Below are positions 14,344 through 16,335 of a stretch of DNA of 16,335 nt, one piece after another. The stretch comes from an uncultured Pirellulaceae bacterium (GTDB taxonomy: Bacteria > Planctomycetota > Planctomycetia > Pirellulales > Pirellulaceae), in contig CAKQWG010000071.1 of the NCBI GenBank assembly GCA_934278005.1, positions 1 to 16,335 on the forward strand, in the 5' to 3' direction. Both the position numbers and the translations under genes were made by a program. Numbering within the stretch: the first letter of the stretch is position 1; each line of letters starts with the position of its first letter. Below the pieces are notes generated by a model, which was not told the DNA's origin, made no database searches, and saw nothing but the letters and a program-made list of their open reading frames with translations.

Positions 14344-16335
14344 CTATTCGACTGGAAAGCCTCGTTTGCGGAGCAGTGCGGACGTATCGACATCGCGGCC
14401 ACGAAAGGCGCGAAAGCCGTCCGCCGGATCGATTGTGTCGCCTACCGACATAACGTTCTCATACAAACTCTTGGCTACCTTCGGGTCATAGTAGCTGCCC
14501 GCCTCCTCGAAGACATTGGCCGCATCTGCTGTCAGCGCATCGGACCACAGGTAACTATAGTACCCGGCGGAATAGCTGTCGCTGGAAAAGATGTGCATGA
14601 ACTGGGGCGTGCGGTGACGCATGGGAAGCTGCGCAGGCATGCCCAACTCCTCGAGCGTCTCGCGCTCAAACGCATCCGGGTCAATCGCCACATCGCCGGC
14701 CAAATGCAATTTCATATCAATCAGCGCACTGGCCAGGTATTCCACCGTGGCAAAGCCTTGGTTGAACGTCGCGGCATTCTCGATCTTGTCGACCAACTCC
14801 TGTGGCAACGGCTGGCCAGTCTCGTGGTGCACCGCAAACTTGTTCAAAATCTCTGGCGTCGTTAACCAGTGCTCATAAAGCTGCGAGGGAAATTCAACGT
14901 AATCGCGGGCAACCGACGTGCCCGACTGCGAGGGGTAGCGGACGTTGGAGCACAACCCGTGCAGGGCGTGACCAAACTCATGAAACAGTGTATCGGCGTC
15001 ATCCCAAGAAATGAGCACCGGCGTCCCATCGGCACCCTTTACAAAGTTGGAGTTGTTAGAGACCAGGGTAGTGATGGGTTCGGTAATATTCTCCTGGTCT
15101 CGGTAGCTGGTCATCCATGCTCCGGATCGCTTTCCTTCGCGGGCATAGGGATCAAAGTACCAGAGGCCAACCAGCTCGCCAGCCGCATTGCTCACCCGCC
15201 AAACGCGCACGTCGGGATGAAAGACGGGCACGTCGTCGACCTGTGTGAACTTAAGACCGAACAGTTCACCGGCTGCCCACATCATGCCCTCGCGCAGTTT
15301 TTCCATCTGCAGATAGGGTTTGACTTCGTTAAAGTCCAAGTCGTATTTCAGCTTGCGAACCTTCTCCGCATAGAAGCGGTAGTCCCAGGGTTCGATGGTG
15401 ACTTTATCGCCGGCCTTATCGGCCAACTGCTGCATGTCGGCAACCTCCTCGGCGACTCGCGCGACGGCCTTCGGCCACACCTTGAGCAAAAGGTCCATGG
15501 CGGCTTCGGGCCGCTTAGCCATCTGCGGTTCCAGTCGCCAATGGGCGTGGGTTTTGTAGCCTAGGAGCTTGGCACGCGCTGCACGTAGGCGAAGTATTTC
15601 GCTGATGATTGCGTTGTTATCGTGCTCATCGCCGTTATCGCCGCGGTTGTAAAAATTGCGCCACACTTGTTCGCGCAGTTGGCGGTCTTCGGCATAAGTC
15701 AAAAACGGGTCGACTGAGGAGCGCGTATTGGTCACAGCCCACTTGTTCGGCTCCCCTTTCTCTTTGGCGGCTGCGGACATGCCTGCCACGACGCTGGTCG
15801 GTAAGCCCGCTAGGCCAGACTGATCCTCGATCCAGGTCACGTAAGCCTGCTCGTCGGCCAACACATTCTGGCTGAAATCGGTAAATAGGCTGGCTAGCCG
15901 CTGGTTGATTTTGGACAGCTGCTCTTTGTCCTTGGCTGATAACTTGGCCCCCTGCCGCACAAACTGTTTGTAGCGATCGTCGACCAAACGCTGCTGAGCT
16001 GAATCGAGCTGTTTGAATTCATCGCTGTGGAAGACCTTGTCGATCCGCGCGAAGAGTCTGTCATTCTGCACAACTCGATCGCGATGCTCGGCAAGTTTGG
16101 GTTCGACCTTGCGCTCGACCTCCGGCAGAATGCCCACGTTGAGATTCGAGGAGTGTACGCTGAATATTGCACTCAAGCGGCTCAGGGCTCGCCCGGCCGT
16201 CTCCAGCGCCACGATGGTATTTTCAAACGTGGCCGGGGCGGGATTGTCGGCGATAGCTTCAATTTCAGCATCAGCCTGCGCGATAGCCGCATCGAAATCG
16301 GCAATGAAATTTTCCGGACGTACCGCATCCCAAGG
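14344..16335 (-). CDS. M3-family oligopeptidase / peptidyl-dipeptidase (Dcp/PrlC type), 5' partial
   Basis: The frame is open to the right window edge, so the N terminus is missing. The GTG at 16212 is internal, since clear family sequence (PWDAVRPENFIADFDAAIAQ) precedes it. The 663 visible residues cover nearly the whole family length of about 680. The zinc motif HEFGH is at visible residues 452-456 (codons at 14968-14982) in DADTLFHEFGHALHGL, followed by the SVARDYVEFPSQLYEHW block that carries the third zinc ligand region. The C-terminal SDSYSAGYYSYLWSDAL supplies the conserved Tyr residues of the active site. The family cleaves short peptides, often releasing dipeptides. Whether the protein is cytoplasmic or exported cannot be told without the N terminus. 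It is first of the visible minus-strand run, 66 bases before the propeller gene. Confidence 0.92.
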   Translation of the reverse strand, partial: PWDAVRPENFIADFDAAIAQADAEIEAIADNPAPATFENTIVALETAGRALSRLSAIFSVHSSNLNVGILPEVERKVEPKLAEHRDRVVQNDRLFARIDKVFHSDEFKQLDSAQQRLVDDRYKQFVRQGAKLSAKDKEQLSKINQRLASLFTDFSQNVLADEQAYVTWIEDQSGLAGLPTSVVAGMSAAAKEKGEPNKWAVTNTRSSVDPFLTYAEDRQLREQVWRNFYNRGDNGDEHDNNAIISEILRLRAARAKLLGYKTHAHWRLEPQMAKRPEAAMDLLLKVWPKAVARVAEEVADMQQLADKAGDKVTIEPWDYRFYAEKVRKLKYDLDFNEVKPYLQMEKLREGMMWAAGELFGLKFTQVDDVPVFHPDVRVWRVSNAAGELVGLWYFDPYAREGKRSGAWMTSYRDQENITEPITTLVSNNSNFVKGADGTPVLISWDDADTLFHEFGHALHGLCSNVRYPSQSGTSVARDYVEFPSQLYEHWLTTPEILNKFAVHHETGQPLPQELVDKIENAATFNQGFATVEYLASALIDMKLHLAGDVAIDPDAFERETLEELGMPAQLPMRHRTPQFMHIFSSDSYSAGYYSYLWSDALTADAANVFEEAGSYYDPKVAKSLYENVMSVGDTIDPADGFRAFRGRDVDTSALLRKRGFPVE

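Overview
The window is about 16.3 kb of moderately GC-rich bacterial chromosome. It reads like a planctomycete, probably Pirellulales-like. The grounds are a Tat-exported TIM-barrel 'sugar epimerase', a secreted PQQ-type beta-propeller protein, signal-peptide TPR proteins that share a C-terminal 'LAW-x-x-AT' module, and long structure-rich gaps between genes. This assignment is inference; there is no rRNA or tRNA in the window to anchor it. I see no CRISPR array, transposase or phage gene.

Left part (1-6251). The window opens inside the 3' end of a hybrid sensor kinase (degenerate receiver-like segment, receiver, Hpt), with a 15-bp tandem repeat in its linker. A 500-bp gap with strong small hairpins follows. 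Next is a minus-strand enolase-superfamily dipeptide epimerase, divergent from a plus-strand secreted TPR protein. That TPR gene converges on a second, longer secreted TPR protein on the minus strand. The two TPR proteins share a C-terminal module and may be distant paralogues.

Middle gap (6246-6902). This is about 650 bp without a credible gene. It is unusually rich in inverted repeats: a perfect 11-bp pair at 6445/6485, a 25-bp near-palindrome at 6545, a C(TACG)G hairpin at 6521, and a nested dyad about 60-110 bp upstream of the TPR gene.

Right part (6903-16335). Nine minus-strand genes run head to tail with gaps of 69 nt or less and several stop/start overlaps. In transcription order they are: M3 oligopeptidase (5' end outside the window), PQQ-type beta-propeller protein, HemN/HemW-like radical SAM protein, GcvH-like lipoyl-carrier protein, a protein with two [4Fe-4S] motifs, Tat-exported TIM-barrel isomerase/epimerase-like protein, YpjD-like MazG pyrophosphohydrolase, QueD-like pterin synthase, and a YbdK-type glutamate-cysteine ligase-like enzyme.

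The most interesting part is the radical SAM / GcvH-like / Fe-S trio (10075-12984). The genes overlap by 4 and 8 nt, so they are probably translationally coupled and act together. No glycine-cleavage genes are beside them. The carrier keeps the lipoyl lysine and has an added C-terminal tail. The Fe-S protein has an unrecognised N-terminal domain. I infer a dedicated redox or cofactor-maturation module built on a protein-bound lipoyl arm, a radical SAM enzyme and a two-cluster electron carrier. Its substrate cannot be read from the sequence.
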